Notes: generated by a model from the sequence alone, not told the origin. A stretch of 64,000 nucleotides of DNA from Burhinus oedicnemus (GCA_008921705.1 VFFE01008908.1:1775538-1839537), one strand, 5' to 3'. Numbered from the stretch's first letter, positions 35,401 through 50,400 are shown. Program-made: numbers and translations.

Positions 35401-38400
35401 ATGGCACAAACCATGCCGAAGGCCAAGCCGAAAAAGATAGAGTAGACGACGAGTCCCGTGTAGCCGGAAGCCAGCGGGCACAGAAGGTGGCAGGTGCCGT
35501 TGAAAGCAATGGAGAAGCTGAAAAAGTATTGAATCCGCGGCCTCACCCATTTGCTGTTTGCAATGATGCCAGTGGTAGGTCGGGCAATCATATCCACAAT
35601 AGCAAGGATCGAAAGGAGGAAAGCAGCTGAATATTCATCAATGCCGATGTGCTTTGCATAGGGTGCCAGAAAAACAATGGGAGCAAAAAATCCCAGGAAC
35701 ATGAGCACGTTTCCGATCAGGTAAATCAAGAACCCTCTGTGCTTAAAGAGGGAAAAATCGAGGTACTGATTAATCTTTTCACAACAGTCCTTTCCTCCTT
35801 CCTCTTCTGTTTTGGTCTCCATGGGACTACTCATTTCCATGGCATCCTTAGTGACCTCTTCTTTCAGAGCAGCCTCCCCTTCCTCAATCGCCTGGGTTTT
35901 GACTGATGCTGTGGCTGCCCCAATGGGTCTGAAGAGAGCTCCTGCCACACAGCAGTTTAATAAAATTGCCCCAAGAATTAAAAAGCTACCCCTCCAGCCA
36001 AAATTGTCAAAAAGGAACTGGTTGAGAGGAGCCAGGGTGCAAAGCATCACGGGGCTCCCCGCCATTGCAAGGCCATTCGCGATGGGTCTTCTCTTCAAAA
36101 AGTATTTCCCTATGATTATCACTGATGGCTGGAGGTTGAGAGCAAGGCCGAATCCTGGAACAGAAAAAAATAGTTTAGATAGACAAAGGAAAAATTGAGA
36201 CCCAGTTATCCTTAGCTCATTGTTTAAGGCAAATTCATGAACAATTGGTCCACTGGTGGCTTTTCAACATGATAGTCTGGATGCAAAGTTTGCTCAAGAT
36301 ATCCCTAAGCTTCTGGCTGCTGCATGTGGGTCACCAGACTCCAGAAAGACACTTTCGGTCAGAGAACGCCCCTTCCTTTTGCACTGCAAATCTCTTGGGT
36401 GGCAAACCTAGCCCAAAGAGATTGCTTCAGAATAAATTGAAACTATACCCTCAATGAATGCTGGCTGGTTTTATCCTGGCACAGCAGCCTTGTTGGAGGA
36501 GAGGTTGGATCTACTGAAAAAAATGACAACTCCCGGTTTGAGGAAGATTGTTCTGGTTGTTCTGACAGTGCTAACTACCAAAGTGCATCCTTCTCCCATG
36601 CAGCTGGGGCTGGCGCCTCCTTCTGTGGGTGGTGGGCACCCAAGACTGCTGCCAGGGTTGACAGTCCTGCACAGCAAATAACATCACCCTTCTCAACTGC
36701 TACTAATGTGGTGGTGTGAGCAATTCAGGTTTGATGCAAAAGATGAAGAGGTCTGCAAGAACACAGCAAAACAGCTACTGAGGATGCTAATTAAACAGGA
36801 CCCTAGAGTGTTTCCTTTAATTAAAATTTATTTTTATTGCATTTAGATATATAAATGGTATTATAAATCTGCCTTGCTAATTCAGTTAGCCAGCCTCTCT
36901 TGCACAGGTGAAATCTGAAGGCACAGATACCAAATGCTGTGATGGTCTCAACTTTCTGTGGTTCTGTTTGAGAGCACTAGCATATAATAATGTCTTCTTT
37001 TCAAACATTTCTGTGATGTGCAGTATTTCCTTAAAAAATTAATTTTTCAGAACTCCATCAAAATGACATTTAAAAATCATGCCACATATTTTCCACCCTA
37101 TCATCCAGGAAAGAATGAGCCACATTAAAACACAGCAGAAATGTAATCCTTGAAGTGATTATACCAGAGAACATGAATCCTGAAAATAGGGTCATGCAGA
37201 TTTTTTCTTGTTCATTAGTCTATATAATTAGTTTGTTTAACTGTGCAGTACATAATTAGGCATATTGCTTTACAGAAGAGAATTTAGAAAGGTCAAGGTC
37301 CTCAAAATTAATTAAGGAACACAATCATTAGTCGCTGATAGAGTAGAATCCAACTGATGCAGCAGAATTCAACTGATGTTGGATAGCTTCAGTTTGAATG
37401 GTTTTACAAAATTATGATTTTTGCCAAGTCTAAGATTCTTTTTTTTTTTTTAAATTACTTGGAAGTTTACAACATCTAAAATAAATTGAAATGGCAACAT
37501 AGTAAAATTAGCCTTGATATGAAACACATTCTCAGCATGAACCTTTCTAGATAGTCCATATATTTGGTAGGGCATGTCTTTGGGAAGTACAGCCTGCTCA
37601 TAATGCATAAGAGGCCAAATTCATGCCTGTGAGAGGGCTGACCCGAGAACTATGGAGGCAAAACACAGCCTTGGGTAGAGAATACCCTTGATGGTGCTCA
37701 GATAAAGGAATGCACCTTCTTTCACCTGAGAAGATGCAACACAGTGGATTAGAGTTTGCTATAACTCCGTATTTCCCAGGCTGGTAGGTAAGGGCAGAAA
37801 TTGAACCATCATTTCCACAGGATCGTTTTTGGTAGGGACCTACTACATGTTGCGTGGAGAAGGAAAATCAGACTGGATGCCAGCTACCCACTTAACCAAT
37901 AATCAACTCAAATTTTTTATTATGTGAACATTAATTTGCCAGTCAGACAAATCTAATTTAATATTACCTCATGCTCTTCCCATTAATTAAATTTGGAGAG
38001 TTTCAAATTGACTGACTGGAATTTCAATTTACTTTAAGCTTTTGGCTGACTTTAGTTGGAAATATTTATATCCATTTCATTCCAGTTTTCAGAAACTACA
38101 GCAGCTTTTCCATGGCTGCAACTGTTACTCAAATAACCACATTTTCTCCCCAGGGATATGACAGAGAGGCCTTTCGGTGGTGTTGCATGAGCAGAAGCAA
38201 ACCCATGCCAGAAGAAGCATCCTTCCCTAGATTAAATACATCTCCCTCATATTAGAAGGAAATAAGTGGTGCTACAGGAGTGAGCTGTGTAGCTATCGAT
38301 CCTGTTCTTACTTTATTAGCAAGGGAGGATCTTACCAGCTATTTCAATGCTCAACATTTACAGCTGAGGCAAAAACTCTAGTCTCATTAGTCCATATGTT

Positions 38401-41400
38401 TCGCCCTAGATCCCATTGTATTTCATGGTGGTCTAATTGGTACAGATTGAACTAAACTCTGACCAGTGGTTATTGCCTTGTATTTAGCTTTGAAATTTTC
38501 TGTTACTACCTCAGACTTGAAGAAGAGGTTGCATGCCTAAACACCTATTTAATGCATCCAGGCTGGCATCTATCCAGGTTGACAGCTTGCAAACCCCATT
38601 TCTTTTTCTAAGCGCTATAGGGAAACAAGTGAGGAAGAGAACGTGGGTTTTACAGCGTATGCAAAGTGCCTTGTGCAGCCCACAGCTCGGTGCCATCAAG
38701 GACAGAGCTGCTTCGGAGCTGCCTCCAACAGCAAAGCCCAGTCCCTGCTCTGCATGCAAATAGAAAAAGACATAATCAAGACAGCAACTGAGATTGCCGT
38801 GTCTAATCCCTCCACCGTAAACAGATACTTCCCACTCTGCTCCTCTGAAGAGATTTCTGTTAATATGCCAAAGGCGCAGGACTGTAGCAGGAACCTCCTA
38901 GTACCAACTATCTTGTTTTTACCTCCATCCCTGCGGATTACATGAGCATGGTCTTTTACGTCAGTCTGTTTCCTTTTGGGCTAGCAGGAAGGCGACTAGA
39001 AAGAGTGTGATGTTTACAGGTTGCTTTACAGTCATTGCAAATCGCCTTTACAGAGGTCTCTCTCCTCATACAGTACTGCTGTCTCAGCCACGTGATGAGC
39101 AGGCAGCTTCATAATTGCCCTTGAATGCTTCCATGTTAGGCCTGACCAGTGAAAGCACTTCAAGCGTAATTAGAGGCATCGAGCATGTTAGCAGGATTAC
39201 AAGCATCTTCCTTTCTCTGTCAAATTAATATTCCTTCCCCAGCACATACACACCGTGCCTGGAAATGATGGGTTGTTAGCTAAGACCTCATCCATACGGC
39301 TGCCCTCATTCAGCAAGCAGGAGGGAAAGTTGTACACAACAAAAAATGGGCTTTGCTCTGAGGAAACCCCGCGGCATTAAAGATGAGGGAGACACGGGGC
39401 AGCTTTGTCCCTGTACCCTGGCACTGGCAGGAGGGTTACATGTGTGCTTTGAGCACAGCTCGTACCACCAACGCTCTGGGCTGGGCAACGGACCAGATTT
39501 GGATCAAAAAAGAGCAGGGTCTTCATAAACCCTAGATCCATTGGGGTCAGGCACAAAATTGCCTCCTGGCACGTTTTTAGACAAGAACCTTTGAAAATAG
39601 GAATTGGTGCCTTCCTGCAGCACTGTTCCTTGCCTGAGCCCCGCTGCTCACCAAAATGCATAGATTTTTAGCAAAGGATTTATGGGTTTCTTGTGCTAAT
39701 CCAGTGTTAGTCAACTTGCTAGAGGGCATTTGTTTAGCAGGGAATGATGCAAACTCATGCATCGATAAATATTGAATTTATCCATGGGGGACATTGGTTA
39801 TTTTTATTTCTCATTGCTTTGTTTCTAGAATCTCTTTCAAGGAATCTGCAAGATTTATGCACTCAGTAATAACACAGTTTCATCTAACTACAGTGACTCT
39901 CCTTAGAAAGAGTAAGGTTTAAGAGAGGGAATCCTACATGGGGATTTATTCACTACTGTACGGATCTAATAAAGCAATACTTGTGTAGGAGAATAGGGTG
40001 ACAAACTTTCTGTCCCAATTTACTTCACTAGTGGCTGGTTTTATTGATTTTAAATGTTGAGCTCGCACTTTTCATGCTCAGAAAGCAGCAATGCTTAATG
40101 TGGCTGCAGAGAGATAGGGAACATTCATTAAAACATACACCTTGCAACCCCAAAAGCCAATTTTGAACTCATTGTGTCATGTTTTCAGGCAGATGTCCTA
40201 GCTGCACTGGAAGAAACCTTAGCCAAAATAATCAAACAAAAATGCTTACAATTAAGCATCTATACTCACACAGGTGGAGAACTCTAATTCATCTACCTTT
40301 AAAAGCAATAACCCAGCACCTGCAGGCTTTAAAGATGCTGGACTGAGCCTATGCCTTCTCCTGTTTGAGTTTCTAATATAGAAATTCATATTTCAATACA
40401 GAAAATTCAAATTATAACCTCAATAAGGAAATACAGATTTTATTTTTTTCTCAATATGGAGAATATTGCATATTTTCAATCAACTCTAGTGGTTATTATT
40501 TTCAGGACCTCCTAACCTCACAAGCAAGCAAAGGGCAAGTAAACCAAAGCAAATTCCTGAAATCTCAGTTCATATATCTCATAGAGGAAATATAACGCAG
40601 AGTTATATAGAAACACAGGTGCTTTCTTCATAGTTGCACTTGTATCTCAAAGGGCTTGCATTGCCCAGGGCAGAGCACAGTCAACCTGTGTTCACTTCAG
40701 TGGGAGCTGAGGGCACTGATGGCCATCCTCACCATTGCCTCTGGCCGAGAGCACCCATCTGCAAAGAGCACATCCCATGCTAAGATCCTGCACGCGATGT
40801 TCAGCCAGGAACACAGCGTTTAGCAGAGGATATGCTCTTTGCTAAAGTTTGTCTGGATCAGTTAATAAGCTAGGGCCCTTGTCCCACCAGCTTTTTATCT
40901 CACCAGCTTCCCGTTGCATTTGGCTGAGATGCCCAAGTGTGGATGCCCCAAGCCATCAGAAGTGATCCTCAAGCATGAGCAGACAGGAGACATTTTCTTC
41001 TTACCTGTAATGAAGCCCACGCAGATGTAGAGCTGCAGGATGCTGGTGCAGAAGGCACCTGAGACCATCCCAATGCCACACAGCAGGCCTCCAAATATAA
41101 CCACGGGTCGGCTGCCATAGCGGTTTACTAAAATACTGCTAATGGGACCTGGGGAAAGAGTGCAAAATGTTCCTTGAGGTAGGTATCTTCTGACAGAAGG
41201 GCAGGTTTGACACAAAGCAGGTAAAACTCTGCAATATTAGTGCCCCTGAGGTGCTGCTGAGAGCTTCTAGGGGGACTTCAGGAAGAAAATAGAGAAAGGG
41301 AGAAAGATGATCCGCAGTGTGGAGATGGCAGCATGTCCCATGCCACACGGTTGCTGTGTAGTCGGTGACAGCTCCTGCCCCCAGGACTTTAAAGTGTCAT

Positions 41401-44400
41401 CAAAGCAGGCAAATGGCAGTAACAAATCAGGTGAACACATGATCCCAACGTAGGAGCTTCTTGATTTATTATGATGCCGAACCATACACACAAAGCACTG
41501 GTTCATATTACGAGGCTGATACCATGAATACTGTTGCATTTTTAATGCCTCTATTTAATGCAATTCCGATACTGCTGACCAGGACTGAAGCTTCAGCAGA
41601 ACAATTGTTAATTAAATCTTAATAGCAGTCTATGTAGGTAGAAACAGTCTGGGATGATGGATTAGCTGGAGCTCAAAAGAACCAGTTTGGTCTTGTATTT
41701 ATGTAAAGAGGTGGTTCAGGAAAGAGCAAAATTATGAAAGAGGGAAATGGATTAACAAAGACTGTGCATACTGAAAGGAAACACTGAAATCCGAGGAAGT
41801 GGAACATGCCAGCAGCTTTGGGTTGAGGAGGAAAGAAGGGAGGTCTTGTGTATAATAGCTTCAACTAGCTGGAGGACCAGTAAAAATCAGAATCACAGAA
41901 TAATATATGTTGGAGGGACTGTCAAGATCCCAGGACCAGTCTGTTTCTCAAAGCAAAGCCAACTCTGAAGTTTGATCAGACTGAGAAGTCAGAACTAGAG
42001 AAAGCAAACTGGGCAGAAAAGAGCGGTCCAGAAGTCAAGCTATGAGATGTAAGGAAAAGATTCTGTATTACTCAAAAACCCTGAACCAAAATGCTGCAGA
42101 AATGATGCTGAAAATGAGGTGCGGGATAAAGGCAGCATTTACTGTCTCGTCTTACTTGACTATTTCTGGTGCTACTCAGCACACAGCAATGGTGTTTCGG
42201 AGCCCAGTGTGCCTGTTTGCCTTCATCCCTGCCATTACGAACAGCCCACACCGTCCACATACAGATTACTGGAAACGGGTATTTTAAGCTCACAGGCATC
42301 TCTGAAGAGTTTCACTGTGGAATCTACCTCACCGCAGAGCCATTTGGTAGGATATTTACCTTTGCTTAGATAATCTCAACCAGAAATAGTGCCAGAGCTC
42401 TTTCCAGACCCTGCAAACCACGGCACACTTGAGCACAGGAGCTGGACCCAAAAACCTCAATATCCCCTCAGCATGGCTGACAGCATCTGAACAAGTTTTT
42501 GGCTGTTATAATGTGCAAGAAGAGAAGACAAGGCTCAAGGGAGACCTTATAGCAGCCTTCTAGCTCCTGAAAGGGGCCTACAAGAAATCTGGAAAGGGAC
42601 TTTTTACAAGGGCATGTAGTGATAAGACGAGGGGTAATGGCTTCAGGCTGGAAGAACGCAGATTTAGATTAGAACTCAGGAGGAAATTTTTCACTCTGAG
42701 GGTGGTGAGGCACTGGAACAGGTTGCCCAGGGAAGCTGTGGATGCCCCATCCCTGGAAGTGGTCAAGGCCAGGTTGGATGGGGCTTTGAGCAATCTGGTC
42801 TAGTGGGAGGTGTCCTTGCCCATGGCAGGGGGGTTGGAACTAGATGATCTTTAAGGTCCCTTCCAACTTAAACCATTCTATGATTCTATGGTTCTATGAG
42901 TGGTTTAATCTAGGGAATGAAGCCCATTGTTACATCTGTAACATGTAAAATACTTTGCACTAGATGTCTGAGGTCAAAACACTCGTAAATTAAATACACA
43001 CAAGCACAGTCTTAACGGCATCCTTGTCACTGCATAATCTGTGAGCTGGCCGCATCGAGTGCACCATTCAATTAAAATTTCTGTGAGTGTATAATTACGT
43101 GAAGAGTTTTTTCTCCTAATCCTGTAACTGGATTCACATGCACGCATCCTTTTGCTGCACAGAGCACTACAGAATTCAATGAGAAGTTCTGGGGAAAGAG
43201 ATACATATGTCAGATCAGCACAGCCAGAAAGGGACCTCTTTCTCACTGAGTTTCCCCTGATTGGGACTTGGACTTGCATCATGCCTGAGCTGGTCTCAGT
43301 GTGTCCTGTAATTCAATAGATTGAGCCAGTGTTCCTCGGAAAAGCACCACCATATTCCTCTGCAGCCTAAGGGCACACAACTCTTCCATTTTTCAATTTT
43401 CCACATGTCCGCGTTTCTCCAGAATCAATCTAATTACTCAACTAAGAAAACGTGGTTTCAGTCACCCCTCCCACTGAAAGAGGGCTTTCACACTAGCCCT
43501 AAAACTACAGGATGTTGTACCATGGAGCAGAGCATTTAAAGCCCACAAGATTTCTGCTAAGGCCCCTCTCCTGCTCTGCTATGGGGCAGTTCCTGGGGAG
43601 AGAAGCCCCTGCTATGACAAGTAAAACAAAATGCTCGCTTATGTCCCACTCTTGCAGCATCCACCTCAGCAGAAGGGGAATATGGATCCATGTCCCTCTC
43701 ACTCCAGTCCATAAGCTGTCATATTGGCTTTGCTCATCAGTAAGGATGGGTTTGGACCATGACAGCAGGTGTTGAACTGGCAGGGGCTGAGGGTGGGACA
43801 CATTCTGCTCTGCTTGCCGGCTACAGAGACAACCCAGGGTAGAGGCTGAAGCAGATGAAAGCAAAAGTTCGTACCCCAATCACTGGCTTTACAAACGAGA
43901 GCACCCATTCTGTGCCCCTGGGGCACCCTCCACGAACATGCAGTGTCCTCCACAACTTCCCAACTTCCCAGCGATCACTTATTAAGCCACAAGACCGCAG
44001 TTGCTCCCTGTTCTTGTCCTGTGTGATCTCTCAGCAATGCTTTACAGCAGGTCTACATGACCTTCAGCGAACAGCCTTCATCTGCTGTAACCAGCGCTAT
44101 CAGTTTTACAGGGGGATTATTGGTCCCACTTGTTCACCAGTCCGGGTGGGAGACCTGTGGTCTCAAAGGTGTTACCTGCCTGGGCTGGGCCGAGCTCACA
44201 GGGAACTGCGACGAACCTCAGAAGCAACATAAGCCTTTCTCCTTCACAGCCTGAAACCTTAAGTCCAGGTCCTGTGAGTCTGCTTTGCTGAAGAAGCATG
44301 GCATACAGGATCACAGCACACGTGTGAGCGACAGCATTCAATCTCCCTGACCAGCCTCACCCACATAGGACTGAGGGTCAGAGACCTTTAAGACACAAAG

Positions 44401-47400
44401 TGCAGCCAGTTAGAGGAGAAAACAGGAGCAGAGCATCTGGACTAAACCTTTCCAGCCACTGCAGAATCCACAGTGAAGGCCATGATGAGCACACAACCTG
44501 CAGGGAAAGCGTCGGCTAGACTTACGCATTATGAGACACTGGAGAATCCAAACCAAGGTCTCAAACAGCTGGGAAACCAAACTTCCCTGAGATGCTGCTC
44601 ATAGGGCGAAGGTTTTGTAATAGTCCTGAGCAGACCTTTTAAATGCACTGAAGCAAATGCAAAATCACATCCCCAAAATTACTTCCACTTAAGTCATTTG
44701 GACCTACAGAAACGTCCATTGGCTTTAACGGAGCGGCCTTTCAAAAGCTGTCCCATCTCTGGGCAGAAACCGGCGCACGCCATGTGTCACATAGCTGTGC
44801 ACACTTCAGCACGCAAACCCTGCCAGCCTGGGCAGGCGTAGGAAGCACAGACACACCTTCACCCTGCCCAGACGTCTTCAGTGATCAGCGTCACACCCGA
44901 CACATCTACACGCAACCTCTCCTGCCCTGCTCTGCCACACGTCACCCGCAGTGTATTTCTCACAGGGGGCTGATTAGCCAGCAAGCATTAGGTGACTTTA
45001 ACAGCAGTGTTCTGGGGAGCTTCGGAAAACATCAAATAGCTCAAGTCAAGGCAGAGGAATTAAGAAGAGGGAACAACAAAGCCAGCACCGCAGCTGTGGG
45101 AAATAGGAAACACGGTTACTGCTTTGCTCGCAGCTATTGCAAAAATTAAAAGTATGACAACCCCTGGAAACCCGGTGGAATTGAAAAGCAGGACCTGTCA
45201 TTTACCAGTTATTCAGCCTGCATGAAAAGAATAAAGACACTGTATATTACCACACAGAAACCAATTATGGTAACAACGTGCGCAGTTTAGATCCCAAGGC
45301 ACCTTCGCTTGCTAATACCTGCCTGGGCAAACGTGCAGGACCCGCAGGCTCCCTGTCCTGGCATCCAAACCAAATCATCCTTCCTTCCTGTGAGCCAACG
45401 GCAGAAGCTAAGAGGAGTTGGGGTGATTTTTGCCTCTTAATTTAGAGTCAGGTGAGGACAGGGCAAGAGAAACAGCTGGCAAAGCTCTCAGAAAGTCACC
45501 ATTTACCTGGCTTGACCTTGCAGAAGCAGCCACACGAATGCTGTCAGAGTCCCTGAAAAGTCACGTCAAGGAGCAAAAGCCATCTTAGCTGCTAAGCTTG
45601 TCCCGGTACATGGCTCCTCAGGGACCGCAGCAGCCAGGCCTAGTGTCAGCCACCAAAGCTGTCCCCACAACCCCACCACCACGGCGGCATTGCAACTTCT
45701 AATGAGGAAATTAGAAGTAAAATTTAATCACTCCCTTGCACCCCAACACATTACAAGGACAAGACTGATGACACAGGAGTGCCAGCGCTTCGCTGCAGGA
45801 AGGGATGGCATTCCCACCCAGCCAGCCCTAGGAAACAAGGCAGCCCCTTCCACAACCCAGCAAGTGGCTTCCTCCCCCCTGACGAACTTTGATCGTTTAT
45901 CGTCCATCACGAGGGGATAACACGAGACAGCGGAGGACACAGGGGGGATGCTGCGCCTCATCCTGCTGCTGGCTTCGCTCAGAGCCATGCCTGTGGCTCG
46001 GCACCTCCCCTGGCTCACAGGACGCTGCTGGGGGGCACGCTCTCCAGTGGAGCTACCACCATCCCCTGGGTAAAAGCAAGGAAAGCCAGCTCAGAAACAC
46101 CTTGTTTTACACCCCAAGCCCCTTACAGAGCAGGGTGCGTATAAAGGGGGTTCTGCCTGCAGTAAAACTCTGCAGTCTGCAGAGCAACAGTTTGCACCAA
46201 ATATCCCCTAAAGATGCTGCTGGGATCATGGCACTCCTGGAAGACTGATGTAATGTAAAACACTGTCCTCAGCCCATATAAATCATGCTGGTTTAGTGCC
46301 TGTCCTGTATAAAGCCTCTCTTTTCTCATACCTGTGGCAGATTTCCATTCGTTGTTAGCTGGTACATGAAAGGCCATGTCAAAGAAGCTGATCCTGGTGG
46401 CAAGCAAAACACAGGAACTCGCCGGTGGGAAATAAAGCAAGCCCTAACTCATTTGTTAGCTTGTCCAATTACTTTTCACCTTGAGTTTTGTGTTTGCAGA
46501 AGTGAAAAAGACCCTGAAGAGGAGACTGTAATACCATAAAGAAAATGCAAAGTACCCTGGACTCTCCTCTCTTCTCTTCCACAAAGCCAGGCCATCTTGT
46601 CATTTATTCTTTTTGAGCTGCTGAACTATGATCCAGAAAGGATCATAACGCAGAGTTGGCATTTAACAAGAAATATCAATCCAGACTGGCTTAAACTCTT
46701 GCAAGTACAACAGCACTCAAAAAATAGACACCTGAATTGCCTGTCTGTTTTCCTCAATAAGCCTCATGAATTTTTTATGAGCTGCAAAACTTCCAGTGTT
46801 GGTGCAAAACACCAATGTATTTTTAACAAGGACTAAAACATTCTTCTCTCCCATACCTCTGACCATAGATATATATATCTGTCCCTTATTTGTAAAGTTT
46901 GGTTTGTCGTGGTTTTTTTTTTTTTAATTTAACCTAATACTAACAAAAACCGTTTTCCCCCTTTTTGGTGGAACCTGGCTTGGATTAATTTCTGCTGAAA
47001 TATTTCTGTGCAGGGCTCTCAGAGAAGCAGCTAAGAGCTGAGACCCTGAAAGGCACACTCTGTAACCCAGAGGCTTCCATGCAACGTGGGTTTTTTCCAG
47101 GTTTCACAAGACTGACCTTCTGACAGTGTAAAGTGGCACAGAGCCACTGCAAACATCGTATGTCTGCCGGTCAGACCATTCGATGGCCGTGCAGATGGTA
47201 AAATAGCAACACTTTAAAATAGTCCACTGCATGGACCCCAGTGCTGGCGGATTTGGGACCACCAGTGCCCCCATCACTGGGGCTGCAACGTGCAGCTCAG
47301 CTTTTCCCACTTTTCCACAGTGCGAAGTGGCTCTAAAGAGCTGTAACTGCACAGGGACATTGGTCAGCACCGAAAGAACTGCCCAGATAGTTAATATTTT

Positions 47401-50400
47401 CCAAACTGCTGTGAAAACACAGATAATACTAAGGAACTCAGCCCAACATGACTGGCATTGACTATGTGGAGTCACTGGGGATGTAAGAAGGAGCGGAGTG
47501 TACTCAGCTGGGAGGAAAGGGGGGGAAATCATTTATACTAATAAAACAAAGTCTATTATTACACTAGTAGTAAAACAACGACAGGAGCAGGCCTGCAATT
47601 TCCTCAGTAATAATCTTACTCCCTCGGTGGAATAACAGCGCTGCCTTTGGCCTCATAATTTCTCCAACAGGGTACCAGCCCATTGTAACAGAGCAACCTC
47701 CTCATTACCTCGCAAATGAAAGCAAGTGCCCCCACGTTATTAACACGCTGCCGGAATCCACCAACCTCCCGAGGCGGAGGGGATCAGCAGCAGCAATCAG
47801 CAGCCGGTAACGATGCACGGCCCAAAAGGGGGGTGGCCTGAGAAAACACGGGACACAGTCACAAAGGCAGGGGGAAAGGGATGAGAGGGTTAAAACCTGC
47901 AGCCTTTCAGGCTTTTGCCTGGATAGAAGTCCAAGGTCCAGGACCTGGATGGCTCATGCTCTTCAGTGTTTGTCACCAGGGCTTTGAGAACTGCTTTGCT
48001 CACCAGCTGACCCATGGTATCTGAGCCCTGCATGTGCCTGCTCCAGATCACCAGAGAGTTGCTGGTACCTGGTAATGATACAGTATATTAATAGTCTCAA
48101 CTGCTTGGTTCAGATGGTTTGTTTTGCACCCGCAATGGCTGAGGAGCCCCCACACAACTGGTTCTTCCTCAGGCAGTGCTGCTGGAGACAGGATGGCCAT
48201 GCACACGGGTACCGGAGGACAAGTGGCAGCGAGCAAACGCCCCAGGTGACAGCCATGGTATCAAATACCCTTCTGCCAGACCCCTACGGGCAGCTTCCAA
48301 AGACCCGTCCACCCCTAAACCACCCTGGTGCCTTCTGTTAGTATTACTTTGCACTGCAAATAATCATTTTTAAATAAGGATGCTGTAGTCCAGCATATGC
48401 AGTGGCGTCTCCAACAGCTAACCAGTCACCACAAGCTGCCTCTCTCTCTTCCTCGTGGGTGAGGAAAATGGTCTGTACATCAAAGGGGGCAATGGCTGCA
48501 GTTTCAGCACAACCCCTGTGAGATGCATTACTCGGTCAGCAAACTGGTCGGTCTGGGCTCTGTGGTGCTGGGTCTCCCAGGCAGGATTGGCACCGTCTCC
48601 AGCTGAGAAGGCAGCGGGTGTAATGATCTGGTGCAGAAACCGAGCCGCGGCAGCCCTCCCTCCCCTGCACCCACCAGGCACGTCCTTGGGAAGCCAGGGA
48701 CCCTGGCCTCCCATCAGAAATACATGCATTTACCACAGCAGCATCCTGATGTAAAAAAAAAAAAAAGAAGAAAAACAAGGCAGACGAGGCCCAAGCTTCA
48801 GAAAGACAAAGCGTCCTCTTCCTTATCCAGCAATCTTATCTGATCAGTGCTTCGGCATTTCAATTTCCAGATTACACAGCTGACACGCGCTGCTCCTGCG
48901 GCACATGGAGGAGCCACAGGCCAACAGCTCCAAAATTGGGGCTGGAGCCAAGGTCCTTCGTGTCACTTCGTATTTAGGCAATTAAATAACCGCTCCTGCG
49001 AGGGGATGGCGTCGCAGGTGCCGAGCACACAGCTGCCTGTGCTCAGTGGTTTCCCCGGGCTGCTGGTTTGGATCTCACCCACACAGCAGATCACAGCCGC
49101 TGACCTTCAGAAGGTCACGACATCATGTTTTTCGAATTTCTTTCCCATGATTTTTTTAGCTAACCTTTTGCTTTGGCAGGACCACAGACTTTTACCCCTT
49201 CCATCATTTGAAACCCAGCTGCAGAACATGAGTCCCCTACGCAGCTGAAACACCTATTCCCTGAGATCAGCAGCCCTTCGTTACTGGTCTTAATGCGCTG
49301 CTCTACAAGCAAATTGGCCATGCTCTCCAAAGGGCTTTGTCCACCTCCTGGAAGCCCTACATAATTTGACCAAGAGACCAGTTATGCTGGAGAGCCATCC
49401 AGGGGCAGAAAAGCTCCAATGCTGTGGGACAGGTCGGCATCAATGTTCTCGCACTCCTTCCTACGGCAGCACACAAAACACATGCTGTACTGACCAGGGC
49501 AAGAAGCTTTCACATGTTTGAACTTCACTTGTGGGACTGGATTATAATTTACTCTGGGCTTAACACCTGCCTGCGAAGCATTAACAACCCCCAACCAAAA
49601 CTCTTTGCTTTCTTCTTCCTAGTTCTTATTAATCTCAGTTTTTATTAAGTCTATCACATCTCTATTACTGCTGCCTGATGACCTTGCTAGCTCCAATGAA
49701 GGGCAAAATGATAAAGCTTTGTGACCAAGTCCACGAACACAGAAATATTTCACCTGAACCTATAGCGCTATTATCGCTCTTAAGTAGAACAGGGCTATTT
49801 AAAAAAATAAAAAATATAAGCACATACGTGGTGACCTTGCAGGGCTTGAGCGCTCTCTGAGAGTCAGGAGAAGCATATGAATCTGCAGCGCCATCCATTA
49901 CAGAAATCAAATCATTCCTCATCCGGCTTTCTTAACAAAATCCAGGATCATAACGGTGCTGCTACCCCGGGGATTGCCCCAGCGTGGGAAGACATCTTGT
50001 TTCAATGACACGGGGAGGCTGATTGACTCTTGGTGGGGCTCCAAGAGGTGCTGATGTCCAGCACCGGGCAGCTGAGCCGCAGGTACGCAGGGAGCACCTG
50101 CCTGGGTTTGGGCCACAATGGCAGGATGCTGAATATCCACTGTGGATAAACAGAGATATTCCTTTTGTTTCAGCCTACACAAAATATCCTGGTGGAAAAG
50201 CATATGCCTAAGGAAACCCTAGCAAAAGCCCTGCTTCAGAATTTTTGTTGAACCAATGCTGTAAGCACGTAAGTAGAGAGAGCTGACATGTTACCTTACT
50301 GCAAATATCGCCTGTCCTCCCCTCCTCTCCCTCTCCTCTCTCGTAACCCTCGCTTAGCACGAAGGGCTGATGAAGGAGGTGCTCATGTCGGTTCGGACAC

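Noticed and set aside
35262..36198. Plus-strand open frames opposite the large transporter exon
   Set aside because: They are antisense shadows of the strongly supported minus-strand exon.
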